DNA of 64,000 bases from Vibrio furnissii CIP 102972 (GCF_000176175.1 NZ_ACZP01000013.1:947695-1011694); one strand, 5' to 3'; shown: positions 36,405 through 46,134, counted from the first letter of the stretch. Program-made: numbers and translations. The notes: generated by a model not told the origin, from the letters alone.

Positions 36405-38492
36405 ATGATAAAGGGTTTGAAGATATTCAATTCCAAACTGGCCATTCCAGTTGTTCTCCTGATGGTATTAGCAATGGTGATCCTGCCATTGCCCGCAATT
36501 CTGCTGGATGCCTTTTTCACCTTTAACATCATGCTCGCCATTGTGGTGCTGCTGGTCAGTAGCACGGTCAAGCGCGTGCTGGACTTCTCCGTTTTTCCGT
36601 CGCTCTTGCTGATTGCCACCTTGCTGCGTTTAACCCTCAACGTTGCATCAACACGTATCGTCCTGCTGGAAGGTCACAACGGGGGCGACGCCGCCGGTAA
36701 AGTAATTCAGTCGTTTGGTGAAGTGGTGATTGGCGGCAGCTATGTGGTCGGTATCGTGGTGTTTGTCATTCTGATGATCATCAACTTTGTCGTGATCACC
36801 AAAGGTGGCGAACGGATCTCAGAAGTGTCGGCGCGCTTTACGCTGGATGCCTTGCCAGGAAAACAGATGGCGATCGATGCCGATCTCAACTCAGGCAACA
36901 TTACGCAAGAACAAGCACGTACCCGCCGCAAAGAAGTGGGCGACGAGGCCGAATTCTACGGTGCGATGGACGGTGCCAGTAAGTTCGTGCGCGGCGATGC
37001 GGTCGCCGGCTTGCTGGTTTTGTTCATCAACTTAGCGGGCGGTGTGATGATCGGGATGTTTGAGCACCAATTGCCCTTTGGAGACGCATTTCAAACCTAC
37101 GCGCTGCTGACCATTGGTGACGGTCTGGTTGCGCAAATTCCGTCGCTGCTGCTGGCAACCTCGGCCGCGATCATCGTGACGCGCATTAGCGACAACGACA
37201 ACGACATCGCCCAAACCGTGCATCGACAAATTCTGGCCACGCCGTCAATTTTGTACATGACGTCTGCCGTGATGTTCATCATTGGTAGCGTGCCCAACAT
37301 GCCACATCTCGCCTTCTACAGCTTTAGCTGTGTGGTGGGATTTGTGGCGTGGCGCCAGAGCAAACGCGACACCACACCAAGCGATGAAGCCGCCCCAATT
37401 GAAGCGCCGATGGAGCAAATCTCCTACAAAGATCAGCCCTTAGATTGGTCGCTGATCCCAAGCGTGGACACCATCGCACTGCGCCTTGGATTTAAGTTGG
37501 TGCCTTTGGTCACCAAACAAGAGCAAAACGCCTTGCTGAAAAGCATTCGCGGCTGTCGTAAAACCCTCAGCGAGCAGATTGGATTTTTGATCCCCGAAGT
37601 GGTGGTCCGAGACGACTTGGCGCTGAAACCATCGGAATACGCCATTTATATTGATGGCGACGAAATCGAACGTGGCGATGTCTATCCCGACATGTTGATG
37701 GTGGTTGGCCCCGGCGTCACGGCAGCCAATATTGATGGCACCATCGGGGTGGATCCAGCCTATCGCTTGCCCGCCTTATGGGTTCACAAAGATCACAAAA
37801 GCAAAGCCATCAACATGGGCTTTCAGGTGATTGATATTCACGACGTCATTGCCACACATGTGAGCAAAGTGTGCGCCGAACATTTGGAAGGCATTTTTAA
37901 CTATGATGATGTGAAAGCGCTGAATGAACGACTGGCGTACCACCATCCGGAGCTAGCGGAGACGTTGTCGACCACCATCACCCCCAACTTACAGATGATG
38001 GTGATTCGCAAGCTCTTGGCAGAACAGGTGCCCATCATCAACGTGCGCACCATCGCCAACACCTTGATTGAAAGCGCCGATAAGATCAAAGACCCGATTT
38101 TGCTGGCTTCCAATATTCGAGTTGCATTGAAACGCACCATTGCCGGTTTGGTCGCACCCAACTCACGCGCCATTCATGCCTTCACCATCGGCAGTAAAAT
38201 GGAGCAAGAGATCAAAGCGGCGATCACGTTAACGCAGCAAAGCGATCCGAATGCGCCGCTGGATGGCATTCCGCTCGCCGCTGAGATCCTGCAAACGTTC
38301 CAAAATAAAATGCCGTCGATCATGCAGACCATGCAAACACAAGGCATGACACCGGTGTTGTTGGTCACGCCGCTGGCAAGGCCCATCCTGAGCAAATTGG
38401 CGCACACCTTCGCCAAAGGATTGATTGTGTTGTCGTTCAATGAAATCCCGAACGACTACCAAATCACCCCACTGGGTCAAATTGATTCCTGA
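36405..38492 (+). CDS. flhA: flagellar export gate protein FlhA
   Basis: 695 aa, full length. Eight membrane helices in about residues 1-320 with the FHIPEP region (GGERISEVSARFTLDALPGKQMAIDADLNSG); the cytoplasmic domain that forms the nonameric ring takes the rest. It is the proton-driven heart of flagellar type III export. It stands alone, away from fliP-Q-R-flhB, which lie 17 kb downstream. With no ATPase genes nearby, its proton-driven activity may be especially important. Confidence 0.95.
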   Translation: MIKGLKIFNSKLAIPVVLLMVLAMVILPLPAILLDAFFTFNIMLAIVVLLVSSTVKRVLDFSVFPSLLLIATLLRLTLNVASTRIVLLEGHNGGDAAGKVIQSFGEVVIGGSYVVGIVVFVILMIINFVVITKGGERISEVSARFTLDALPGKQMAIDADLNSGNITQEQARTRRKEVGDEAEFYGAMDGASKFVRGDAVAGLLVLFINLAGGVMIGMFEHQLPFGDAFQTYALLTIGDGLVAQIPSLLLATSAAIIVTRISDNDNDIAQTVHRQILATPSILYMTSAVMFIIGSVPNMPHLAFYSFSCVVGFVAWRQSKRDTTPSDEAAPIEAPMEQISYKDQPLDWSLIPSVDTIALRLGFKLVPLVTKQEQNALLKSIRGCRKTLSEQIGFLIPEVVVRDDLALKPSEYAIYIDGDEIERGDVYPDMLMVVGPGVTAANIDGTIGVDPAYRLPALWVHKDHKSKAINMGFQVIDIHDVIATHVSKVCAEHLEGIFNYDDVKALNERLAYHHPELAETLSTTITPNLQMMVIRKLLAEQVPIINVRTIANTLIESADKIKDPILLASNIRVALKRTIAGLVAPNSRAIHAFTIGSKMEQEIKAAITLTQQSDPNAPLDGIPLAAEILQTFQNKMPSIMQTMQTQGMTPVLLVTPLARPILSKLAHTFAKGLIVLSFNEIPNDYQITPLGQIDS

Positions 38493-38496
38493 TTTT

Positions 38497-38524
38497 CAGG
38501 CCTCACGTCACATCGTGAGGCCTG
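38497..38524 (+). terminator. strong hairpin after flhA
   Basis: Perfect 11-bp stem CAGGCCTCACG / CGTGAGGCCTG with a six-base loop, starting 5 bases after the flhA stop. Only a weak T-rich tail follows. Confidence 0.7.
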
Positions 38525-38582
38525 CCTTTGTGCGATTCGCACCGCTCATCCTCCCGCCCTGCCACCGCCTCAAATTCAACGC

Positions 38583-38613
38583 AAAAAAAAGCCTAAGAGA
38601 AAACCTCTTAGGC
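38583..38613 (-). terminator. terminator of the leftward flgB-to-flgA operon
   Basis: Minus strand: GCCTAAGAG / CTCTTAGGC stem followed by eight T, about 165 bases after flgA. Confidence 0.85.
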
Positions 38614-38692
38614 AAAAAACAAGCACATTCACTGTGAATGTTAGGGGATACACTTATCAGTAACATCGAATACCAATAGCGGAGGAGATGAT

Positions 38693-38746
38693 ATGCCTTG
38701 GTGTCAGGTGCAGCAACCGCTTGGCGCGACAATCAGATTTAACTGA
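38693..38746 (+). CDS. possible 17-residue peptide between flhA and flgA
   Basis: ATG at 38693 with a near-perfect GGAGGAG ribosome site 7 bases upstream, then 17 codons (MPWCQVQQPLGATIRFN) and TGA. A weak TACACT -10 candidate lies at 38649-38654. It does not resemble any leader peptide I know. It stands alone in a convergent gap after two terminators, so it would need its own promoter. The strong ribosome site is the main support; a chance occurrence is possible. Confidence 0.4.
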   Translation: MPWCQVQQPLGATIRFN

Positions 38747-38778
38747 CGCCTAGAGTTCACCATGCCGAAACCGCGAGC

Positions 38779-39480
38779 TTAAAACTGTTCCACTTCCCCA
38801 TCACCCACCACTTTCACCGACAACAATCGGCCAGAATCGCGGCTGCGAACCCAAATGGTGTCGCCAATCAACCCGTTGCTTTCTGCCGTCGCGACCGTCT
38901 CTAAGGTGAAGCCTGCGGTGCGGTAACGCAAGGTCACACTATGCCCCTGCAACACCACATAATTTTGCTCTAAATGGGCACTGGTGATGAGATGAGATGC
39001 GCGAATGGGACGCCGCAATTTGCTGCCGATGACCTGCTCACGCTCACGATAGACCGCGCTTTTGCTGCTGAGCGTCACCCGGCTTGGCGCCACATCCTCC
39101 CCTTGCAGGCGATGGCCTTTTTTCAACGGGCGCGTGGCCGTCAGCGCTTCAATATCAATGCTGCTCACACTGGTGGCTTTGATTTTCCACTGTGTCGGAC
39201 ACGATACCCACCAAGATTCCGTGCCCAGTACGTCGGGGGATTTTTTATCAGCATGGAGCGAGGTCGCGCACGGCGCAAGGTGCTGCGCGGCAGGTGCGAG
39301 GCGAATGTTGATTTTCGGGTTTTCAAACGCAGAAAACTGCCCATAAAGAGCAGTTTCGATGACAGACGTCAGGTAGGATTCGATTTGCGTGGCCGCACTT
39401 ATCGTTTGCGCGCGACTTGAGGTGAACGGCTGCAGGCTCAACACGCCCACCGCCAACGCACAGAACGCGCGATTACGCAT
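38779..39480 (-). CDS. flgA: flagellar P-ring assembly chaperone FlgA
   Basis: 233 aa. Cleavable signal peptide (about 1-24), then a low-similarity N-terminal part and the SAF-like C-terminal domain (ALTATRPLKKGHRLQGEDV, VLQGHSVTLRYRTAGFTLETVATAESNG). It helps FlgI form the P ring in the periplasm. It overlaps the flgN gene by 8 bases and ends the long leftward operon, whereas in most systems flgA leads. Confidence 0.88.
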   Translation of the reverse strand: MRNRAFCALAVGVLSLQPFTSSRAQTISAATQIESYLTSVIETALYGQFSAFENPKINIRLAPAAQHLAPCATSLHADKKSPDVLGTESWWVSCPTQWKIKATSVSSIDIEALTATRPLKKGHRLQGEDVAPSRVTLSSKSAVYREREQVIGSKLRRPIRASHLITSAHLEQNYVVLQGHSVTLRYRTAGFTLETVATAESNGLIGDTIWVRSRDSGRLLSVKVVGDGEVEQF

Positions 39481-39892
39481 GCACCTGAATCCTGAGTGAT
39501 TCGGTTGCCTGCTGGACGATGTGTTGCTGCTGCACCATCAGTTGGATGTGGCGCTCTGCCTTGTCTTGGCAGGCCGCAATGGCATCGTGCAATGCATCCG
39601 ATGCGGCTTTGAGTTTCTCGCCGGTCGGGCCGCCCACGCGATGCACCAGCTCGGCGGCATACCGGCGTTGGGTACACCCGAGCTGAACCGCCAGCGCTTT
39701 GCGTTCTTGATGCAACTGCGCAATCGCGTCACTGACGATCGCCGCTTGTTGGTTGCATGCGGTCACGTTGTCGTGGTCAAATTTCAGGCTGTATTGGCGA
39801 ATCAAATCCAGCTGTTCTGACAACTGGCGCGCCAAACGCGCACTTTCTACCGTTTTTTGGTAGTACAGTTTAAACCGTTGTTTATTATCCAT
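39473..39892 (-). CDS. flgN: FlgN-like hook-associated protein chaperone
   Basis: 139 aa, helical and charged, in frame after flgM, with its start overlapping the flgM stop by one base. FlgN chaperones carry FlgK and FlgL to the export gate. Direct similarity is weak; the call rests on the flgM-flgN-flgA order. Confidence 0.7.
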   Translation of the reverse strand: MDNKQRFKLYYQKTVESARLARQLSEQLDLIRQYSLKFDHDNVTACNQQAAIVSDAIAQLHQERKALAVQLGCTQRRYAAELVHRVGGPTGEKLKAASDALHDAIAACQDKAERHIQLMVQQQHIVQQATESLRIQVHA

Positions 39893-40167
39893 CAGTTTGA
39901 GTTCACTAACGCGTTAGCCAACTCCCTCATGTCGAAGTTGATCTCGCCATTGAGCATCTGTTGACGAATGCTGGCGACATCAACCGCGCGGTTTGTCTCC
40001 AATGCCTTGAGTTTTGCACTGCCTTCTGCAATCAGCGTTTGTTCATGCGTGCTCACCGCCACTTCTGGGCTTGACGCCGGTTTCGACAGGGTCGATGGGC
40101 TGTCATTCACCGCTTTGGCTTGGGTTTGCTGAACAGAGAAGTAGGCGTTGCTGGCATCAATTTTCAT
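39892..40167 (-). CDS. flgM: anti-sigma-28 factor FlgM
   Basis: 91 aa. The disordered polar N-terminal half and the C-terminal helix pair (VDVASIRQQMLNGEINFDMRELANAL) match FlgM. It binds LafS until secreted through the finished hook-basal body. Here it lies near the 3' end of the operon that encodes the hook-basal body, after a 65-base gap that may hold its own promoter. Confidence 0.87.
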   Translation of the reverse strand: MKIDASNAYFSVQQTQAKAVNDSPSTLSKPASSPEVAVSTHEQTLIAEGSAKLKALETNRAVDVASIRQQMLNGEINFDMRELANALVNSN

Positions 40168-40232
40168 TACGTTATCCTGATGTATCGGTCACTGCGACAC
40201 AGTTACATTACGACGACTTTTTTAAATTCATT

Positions 40233-41255
40233 TCACTTTTTTATCAACGAAACGACATTTTCTCGGTTTGGGCCCACGTAGTGGCGATGAATGCTGTTCA
40301 TCGCGGCGCGTTGATCCTGTGCAAACAGCGTTTTGATCGTCTGTCCTAAGTCTTCGGCCGCCGAGTGGCAAAATTCAAGCATTTTCTCGGAGCGAAAACG
40401 CTGCGCATCCAACACCGCTTTGCAATGCTGATGCATGGCATTGACCCGCTCAACCACGCTCTCTATCGCACTTAGCGCATCGGCTGCATGCACATCCACC
40501 ATGGTGATGCGCTCGACGGTCGCCTGTTCAGACTGTACCGCGACGGTAATTGGCACATCCTGCGGATAGCGGCCGCCTTGGCCGGAGATATACGCCTGCA
40601 AATCCCACAACCGCCACTGCGCATCGGGCATCGCGACCACCAGCTTGTTGTGGTCGTCTAAACGCAGCCGCATGCGGGCAAAGCCAAACGTCAACGCAAA
40701 TTGCTGAAATAGCGCGTGATCACTGGCTACGCGATCAAAGGCGAGTGGAATCATTTTGTTGTTGATGTACAGCGTCACGATCTCATTTGTCAGGCGTTCA
40801 CGCACCAAATCCAACCCCGGCACCTGAAACTCAATGTCAGCGCCCGTTTCGGTGCACGGCGCAAACGACGAATCGAGAATGTAGCGGCCAAACAACTGCG
40901 TGTTCACCGCCGAGGCGATGTCACGTTTGTGCACATCAATTTGGTTAAACCGCTCCGGCGTGTAGTCGCCAGCACGCACCAGATTGCGAATGCTGATCGA
41001 CGCTTTCGCGATGCGCTTGAGCAGCTCGGCCGCCAACATCAAACTGCTGACCGCGCGATGCGAGTCCGCCAGTTCAGCGATAAGTCGTGGACGCTCTTTC
41101 AATCGATTGAGCGCCTGACGCGAAAGTTGCTGCGTCAGTTGAACCGACTGCACCGACGCGGTTTTTTGTGTTTGCTCTGTGCGCGCACTGGCAACATGAG
41201 CGGCGTGCGCCCCGCGCAAGCGCCCGGCAGAACGGTCGATAGACCCCGATTTCAC
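40233..41255 (-). CDS. protein X: flagellin-like/hook-associated-like protein of unknown role
   Basis: 340 aa from GTG 41255 with an AGGGGG ribosome site, 10 bases after fliG. No confident family. Residues about 70-130 (LLKRIAKASISIRNL...IASAVNTQLFGRYILDSSF) follow the flagellin/FlgL pattern of a D1 helix ending in NT-x-FxG-x-LLDGSF, and a late helix (ALSAIESVVERVNAMHQHCKAVLD) resembles the C-terminal flagellin helix. The middle is a novel beta-rich part with SGQGGRYPQ. It occupies the place where fliH, fliI and fliJ normally follow fliG. E. coli Flag-2 has a hook-associated protein LafW; equivalence is possible but unproven. Confidence 0.6.
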   Translation of the reverse strand: MKSGSIDRSAGRLRGAHAAHVASARTEQTQKTASVQSVQLTQQLSRQALNRLKERPRLIAELADSHRAVSSLMLAAELLKRIAKASISIRNLVRAGDYTPERFNQIDVHKRDIASAVNTQLFGRYILDSSFAPCTETGADIEFQVPGLDLVRERLTNEIVTLYINNKMIPLAFDRVASDHALFQQFALTFGFARMRLRLDDHNKLVVAMPDAQWRLWDLQAYISGQGGRYPQDVPITVAVQSEQATVERITMVDVHAADALSAIESVVERVNAMHQHCKAVLDAQRFRSEKMLEFCHSAAEDLGQTIKTLFAQDQRAAMNSIHRHYVGPNRENVVSLIKK

Positions 41256-41265
41256 GCGCGCCCCC

Positions 41266-42285
41266 TTACGTCAAACGCAGTTCATTGGACAAACTGAGTT
41301 GAATCGTGCCCTCTTTTTGCAAGCGACGAACAATCTCCAGAATTTCTTTTCTGGCGCCTTCCACTTGGCTGACTGGCACCGCGCCTGAGCGCTCAATGTT
41401 TTCGCGCAATTGCGTCGCCAATCGGGTTGGCATGGTGCTGAAAATGACCTGGCGGTTCTCATCCGGCAAGCCTTTCATCGCCATCGCCCATTGCTCGGTC
41501 GTCACCTCATTGTTGATGACATCGATGGTCTCCGAGCTTTGCGTAAACAGGGTGTAGAAATCAAACATCGCTTCTTGAATTTCCGTCGCGGTTTTTTCAT
41601 CGCGCTCGGTCAGGTACGCAAAGATCGACGTTTTATCGCCTTGGAAGCGGTTGATAATGTCGGCCACCACTTTGGTCCCTTTAAGGGTTTGTGGCGCGCC
41701 ATTGTTGTAGTGATCTTTGCAGCGTTGAATCAAATCTTTCAGGGTTTCAGCGATGGCCGCGGTAAGCACCTGCGTTTTGGTGATTTGATAAATCAGCTCG
41801 TTGCATTCATCAATGCTGTATTGCTCCAACACCTTCGCCGTGTAATCGACCGGCAAATGGGCGATGAGCAGCGCTTGCATCATGATGTGCTCTTTGCGCA
41901 AATCGTCAGCCAAAATATCGGCCGGAATCCACACCAGTTGCTCCGCGTAAGAGCGAATTTCATCGCCGTAAATCTCAGAAACCAAGTCTTTTGCCAAGTT
42001 CCCGTTTAGGGTTTTTTCCAACACGTTGGTCAGGTATTGGCGCGTGCCGCCGATGATCCCGGAGTGTTTACGAAAATCATCAAAAAAGCCGATGATTGAC
42101 TTCAAGGCGTCATCCGCTTTGATGTCTTTCATCTTGCTCATCGCATGGGCGAGCTTTTTGATCTCATCGTGAGAGAATCCTTTCAGAACTTCCGCACTGA
42201 TGTCTTCCCCCAATGTGAGGATCAGCAAGGCGACCCCTTCAACATTTTGGTAGACGTTCAACGGTGGATTGGGAGTACTGTTCAT
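41266..42285 (-). CDS. fliG: flagellar motor switch protein FliG
   Basis: 339 aa from ATG 42285, overlapping the fliF stop (ATGA); an upstream TTG is unlikely. Three-domain FliG: the N-terminal domain binds FliF, the middle binds FliM, and the C-terminal torque domain (about 235-339) holds the charged residues facing MotA (LATQLRENIERSGAVPVSQVEGARKEI). Length is normal. Confidence 0.94.
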   Translation of the reverse strand: MNSTPNPPLNVYQNVEGVALLILTLGEDISAEVLKGFSHDEIKKLAHAMSKMKDIKADDALKSIIGFFDDFRKHSGIIGGTRQYLTNVLEKTLNGNLAKDLVSEIYGDEIRSYAEQLVWIPADILADDLRKEHIMMQALLIAHLPVDYTAKVLEQYSIDECNELIYQITKTQVLTAAIAETLKDLIQRCKDHYNNGAPQTLKGTKVVADIINRFQGDKTSIFAYLTERDEKTATEIQEAMFDFYTLFTQSSETIDVINNEVTTEQWAMAMKGLPDENRQVIFSTMPTRLATQLRENIERSGAVPVSQVEGARKEILEIVRRLQKEGTIQLSLSNELRLT

Positions 42286-43988
42286 GCGTTCATCCAAGTT
42301 CTTAGAATTTCGGTCACTCGTTGTGGATCATTCTGAGCAATGGTTTTGAGATGCTGAATTTGGATTTCCAGCGGGCTGTCCGATTCCGGCAAGGTATCGT
42401 GCAGCGCTTTAATGCCAGCCGCATCCAACGACAACGTATCCAGCTCTTGCGGGCTGTGGTTTGGCAACGACGGCGCTTGACCCGCTTGGCTTGCCAACAG
42501 CGCTTCATCGCCCGCAGTGCCCATCGCACTCTCAGCCGACAGCTCGTTCAGCGCTTTCGCATCGCTGCTCTCGTCATTGTCTGGCTTGGTCAGGAACTGC
42601 GCCAACGGACGCAGCACCAACACAATCAGCAGCACCGACATCAAGACACCAAATCCATATTTCGCCGCTTGGAACACGCTTGGGTCTTTATACCAAGCCA
42701 GCGGTTCGACTTCTTTCATCGCCGACACCACAAACGGGAAACTGGACACGTAGATCTGATCGCCGCGCACCGCGTCGTACCCGACTGCGTTTTGAATCAC
42801 GTTGGTGATGCGCGCAAGGCTCTCATCCGACCAACCTTCTGACGTGGCGCTGTGTTCATTGACGATGACGGAAATGGTCAGTTTCTCCAGCACACCTTGT
42901 TGATGCTGCACGTGCACCACGCGCCCGCCCACGGCGTACTCGCGTTTGGCTTCATTGCGCACATTGCGCGATTCCGGCGTCGCATTGGTGTCCCCGTCGG
43001 TCACCGGTGGCGTATTGCTCAACGCGCCCGGAATACCGAGTGCCATTGAACCCGAATTTTCGTCATTGAAGATGGTTTCTGAGCGCATCACTGGCGCGCC
43101 GTAACTCTCTTCCGTTTCCTGACGTTTCGAGAAATCAACTTTGGCAGCCACTTGAACGCGGAAGTTCGCCGCGCCTAGAATCGGCGTCAGCATGTCCGAC
43201 GCTTGGCTCACCAAACGGGTTTCCAGCGTGCGGCGAAAATCGTTTTGGCGATCGCCCGAATGGCTGATGTCACCCATCGACCCATCTTTGGACAGCAATC
43301 TTCCGTATTGGTCAATCACACGGACGTTTTCCGGTTTCAAACCGATGATCGCACCAGACACCAAGTTCACAATCGATGTGACCTGCGCCGATTTAAGATC
43401 CATACCGTCAATCAGTTGGACCATCACCGAAGCTTGTGCTTGTTCTTGGTCTTTGCGTTTGAACAGCGAGGTTTTCGGAATCGCCAAATGCACCCGGGCC
43501 AACGCAATGGACTCCATGGTGACGATACTGCGAGCCAGCTCGCCTTCTAAGGCATGGCGATAGCGCGCCGATTCCATGAACTGACTTTCGCCCAGCGCGC
43601 CTTTACTTTCCAAAGCGTCAAAACCGCTTGGCAGTTGCTGCTTCAAGCCTTTCGCTGCCAGCATCATGCGCGTGGTGGCCACATCTTTGGCTGGCACCAT
43701 GATCTGCCCGCTGTCTTTATTCAGCTCATATTTCAGGCCAGATTGATCGAGCAGTTGCAGCACTTGGCTGGAGTCATAGTTGGAAGAGTTACTGTAAAGC
43801 GGACGATAATCTTCTGACGATGCCCAAAGCATAATCACAATGATCGCGGCTGAGATCATTGAGAAAATGGTAATAATGACAACGTTGCGTTGAGAACTGC
43901 TCCAGAACGATTTCGCGTTCTCCAATGCAGCTTGCAACTTGCCAGAAGTGGCAGAGGTCACGATCGTCACCTCTTTTTCATTCGCCAT
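42282..43988 (-). CDS. fliF: flagellar MS-ring protein FliF
   Basis: 568 aa. Membrane helices at about 35-60 and 445-465 frame the periplasmic ring-building domains (YRPLYSNSSNYDSSQVLQLLDQSGLKYEL; VHLAIPKTSLFKRKDQEQAQASVMV). The cytoplasmic tail binds FliG. Full length, no defects. Confidence 0.95.
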   Translation of the reverse strand: MANEKEVTIVTSATSGKLQAALENAKSFWSSSQRNVVIITIFSMISAAIIVIMLWASSEDYRPLYSNSSNYDSSQVLQLLDQSGLKYELNKDSGQIMVPAKDVATTRMMLAAKGLKQQLPSGFDALESKGALGESQFMESARYRHALEGELARSIVTMESIALARVHLAIPKTSLFKRKDQEQAQASVMVQLIDGMDLKSAQVTSIVNLVSGAIIGLKPENVRVIDQYGRLLSKDGSMGDISHSGDRQNDFRRTLETRLVSQASDMLTPILGAANFRVQVAAKVDFSKRQETEESYGAPVMRSETIFNDENSGSMALGIPGALSNTPPVTDGDTNATPESRNVRNEAKREYAVGGRVVHVQHQQGVLEKLTISVIVNEHSATSEGWSDESLARITNVIQNAVGYDAVRGDQIYVSSFPFVVSAMKEVEPLAWYKDPSVFQAAKYGFGVLMSVLLIVLVLRPLAQFLTKPDNDESSDAKALNELSAESAMGTAGDEALLASQAGQAPSLPNHSPQELDTLSLDAAGIKALHDTLPESDSPLEIQIQHLKTIAQNDPQRVTEILRTWMNA

Positions 43989-44010
43989 ATATTAATGCCT
44001 ATATCTTGTT

Positions 44011-44361
44011 CTAAATTTGCATCTTTATGATGTCATTGAAGTTCGAAACCATCTTGTTCCGAACTTGCATCAACGCCGAAAACGATAGCTGCGCTTTCTG
44101 CGCGGCTACCGTGGCACCAATCAAATCATCGCTTTGGCCCAGCTCGACTGCCGTAATTTTGGCTTCTGCCAGTTTTTGGTGGGCGTCAACAGTATCAAAG
44201 ATTTGCTTGAATGTGCTGCCGACACGCAGATCTGAGTCTTTTCCTACGTGGTTACCGGAAACCGCGTTCACCGACTCAAACGTCGGGTTGGTGATCACGC
44301 GGCTGCTGTTCAAACGCTCGAGCATCGCGTGCTCAAGTGGACTGATTGCGGGGAATTCCAT
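44011..44361 (-). CDS. fliE: flagellar hook-basal body protein FliE
   Basis: 116 aa. The C-terminal helix pair SFSALMQVRNKMVSNFNDIIKMQI is the FliE signature. It links the MS ring and the export gate to the rod. First of the fliE-fliF-fliG trio, after motY. Confidence 0.9.
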   Translation of the reverse strand: MEFPAISPLEHAMLERLNSSRVITNPTFESVNAVSGNHVGKDSDLRVGSTFKQIFDTVDAHQKLAEAKITAVELGQSDDLIGATVAAQKAQLSFSALMQVRNKMVSNFNDIIKMQI

Positions 44362-44390
44362 GGTTTATCTCCTGCTGAGTAAAGCGGTCA

Positions 44391-45224
44391 TTAACGTCTG
44401 ACCAATTCAATTTCAACGCGTCGGTTGGCCAATCGCCCCTCTTCGGTTGCATTGTTGGCCACCGGGTAGCGCCCGCCCTGCCCGCGAATTTCCATCATCT
44501 CGGTGGGCACGCCCGCCATCATCATCCAATAGGCAACATCGTCCGCGCGGCGACGGGACACGCTCAGGTTCACCACCGTATCGCCATGACTGTCGCTATG
44601 GCCGGTGATGCGCACGGTTTTGATTTTCGGATCAAACAGCACCAATTCGCTGATGGCTTCCAATTGGCTGCGCTGGTTTTGGGTCAGCGCCAGAACGCCT
44701 GATTGGAAATTGAAGATGGTGGTCTTCGCTTGGCGATAACTGATCGGGGGCAATGCACTGGTACAGGTCTGAAATGCATCCAACGCCGGACGCATGTTCA
44801 CGGTGGGAAAAGTGACGCTGTGAAAATCGTCACGCACCGTCAGCCACGCGCCAGCGACAATGTCGCGGTAGATAAAGTCTGCACCTTGCGCCACGGTGAT
44901 GAGCTTAGGCGTGCGCGTAAACTCATTCACCAAGGTTTCTTCGTAGTCGTGGCTGCCCCATCGAGGCATCTCACTTTGCACAATCAGCCCCTGATTAAAT
45001 GACGCAACGCTGCGCCCAGACAGCGACAGCGCGAGCGGCTTCCCGCCTGCGCTTTCAAACCGCACGTTGACACCAGAATAGCGGTCTTCCACCGTGAGTT
45101 CGCAGCCATCATCGGCTTTTTTGCCGTGCCACTGAATCTCGTCAAACGGCACCACATAATCGGCAGCACCAACACAAAAGGCAGCACTCGACAGTGCTGC
45201 TATCACAAGAGAACGAGAGGTCAT
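44391..45224 (-). CDS. motY: MotY-like T-ring protein (OmpA family)
   Basis: 277 aa with a signal peptide (about 1-20), an N-terminal beta domain typical of MotY, and a C-terminal OmpA-like domain with GHSDSHGD and LSVSRRRADDVAYWMM. MotY builds the T ring that holds stators around the rod in Vibrio. Located between flgL and fliE in the same operon. Confidence 0.87.
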   Translation of the reverse strand: MTSRSLVIAALSSAAFCVGAADYVVPFDEIQWHGKKADDGCELTVEDRYSGVNVRFESAGGKPLALSLSGRSVASFNQGLIVQSEMPRWGSHDYEETLVNEFTRTPKLITVAQGADFIYRDIVAGAWLTVRDDFHSVTFPTVNMRPALDAFQTCTSALPPISYRQAKTTIFNFQSGVLALTQNQRSQLEAISELVLFDPKIKTVRITGHSDSHGDTVVNLSVSRRRADDVAYWMMMAGVPTEMMEIRGQGGRYPVANNATEEGRLANRRVEIELVRR

Positions 45225-45229
45225 CGGCG

Positions 45230-46120
45230 TTACATTAAATCAAACAGCGTTGGGCTGTTCATGACCGTCATGAACGTGGACTGCGCCGCTTTGAGCGTCA
45301 GCATGCTTTGTTCCAGTCGCACCGAGGCTTCCACGTAATCCAGCTCTTGAATGCTGCTGTGCAGCGTGGTCGCGTAGTGTTCGGTGTCAATGCTATTTTG
45401 CAGCATGCGATCCAGCGTGCTGTCATTGGCGCCCAGCACGGCCACCGAGTTCATCACATCGCGCTGCGTGGACTGGGCCACATCAATCGCGGACGCTAAT
45501 GTTTGGGTGTAATCGCCGGTCGGATTTTTGATTTCCGCAATCGCAGCATCAATGGCATTGAAAAATTCACTGCTGCCCGCAAGCATGTCCTGCGCGGTCA
45601 CGTTGTTGGCGATGGTGGTGTCGGCATCGACTTTGGTAAAACGCTGCTCATCGTTTCCTAAAAACGCATAAGGCGGCGTGGTTTCAATCGCCGGCGTGTT
45701 CACATCGGTGCCGGAGAACAGATACACGCCATCACTTTGCTTATTCAGCAGCGACAACGCTTCGTTTTTCAACGCTTCCAGTTCGGTGACGATGCCTGCC
45801 ATCGCCTCTGGGTCGAGGGTGCTGTTTTGTGCTTGCAGCAGCAGATCCGATACGTCCATGGCCACGTCGTTGAAACTGGTCATGTAGGTTTCGTACTGCG
45901 CATACCCCGACTGCACACTGGCGATGTTTTTCTGGGATTGCAACGCGCTGGCGATGGTTTTCTCCAGCCCTTGTAACTTGTATGACGCAATCGGATCATC
46001 AGATAAATGATTGATTTTATTTCCGGTTGCGATCTGTTCGGCCACTTTGTTGATGCTGACATTGTTGTCCATCATCGCGCGGCTCATCATTGAATTGAAC
46101 TGAGTATCAGTGACTCGCAT
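45230..46120 (-). CDS. flgL: hook-filament junction protein FlgL
   Basis: 296 aa. The flagellin-like N-terminal helices (MMSRAMMDNNVSINKVAEQIATGNKINHLSDDP) and C-terminal helix identify FlgL. It lies 14 bases after flgK. Confidence 0.93.
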   Translation of the reverse strand: MRVTDTQFNSMMSRAMMDNNVSINKVAEQIATGNKINHLSDDPIASYKLQGLEKTIASALQSQKNIASVQSGYAQYETYMTSFNDVAMDVSDLLLQAQNSTLDPEAMAGIVTELEALKNEALSLLNKQSDGVYLFSGTDVNTPAIETTPPYAFLGNDEQRFTKVDADTTIANNVTAQDMLAGSSEFFNAIDAAIAEIKNPTGDYTQTLASAIDVAQSTQRDVMNSVAVLGANDSTLDRMLQNSIDTEHYATTLHSSIQELDYVEASVRLEQSMLTLKAAQSTFMTVMNSPTLFDLM

Positions 46121-46134
46121 AAAAATATTCCTGA

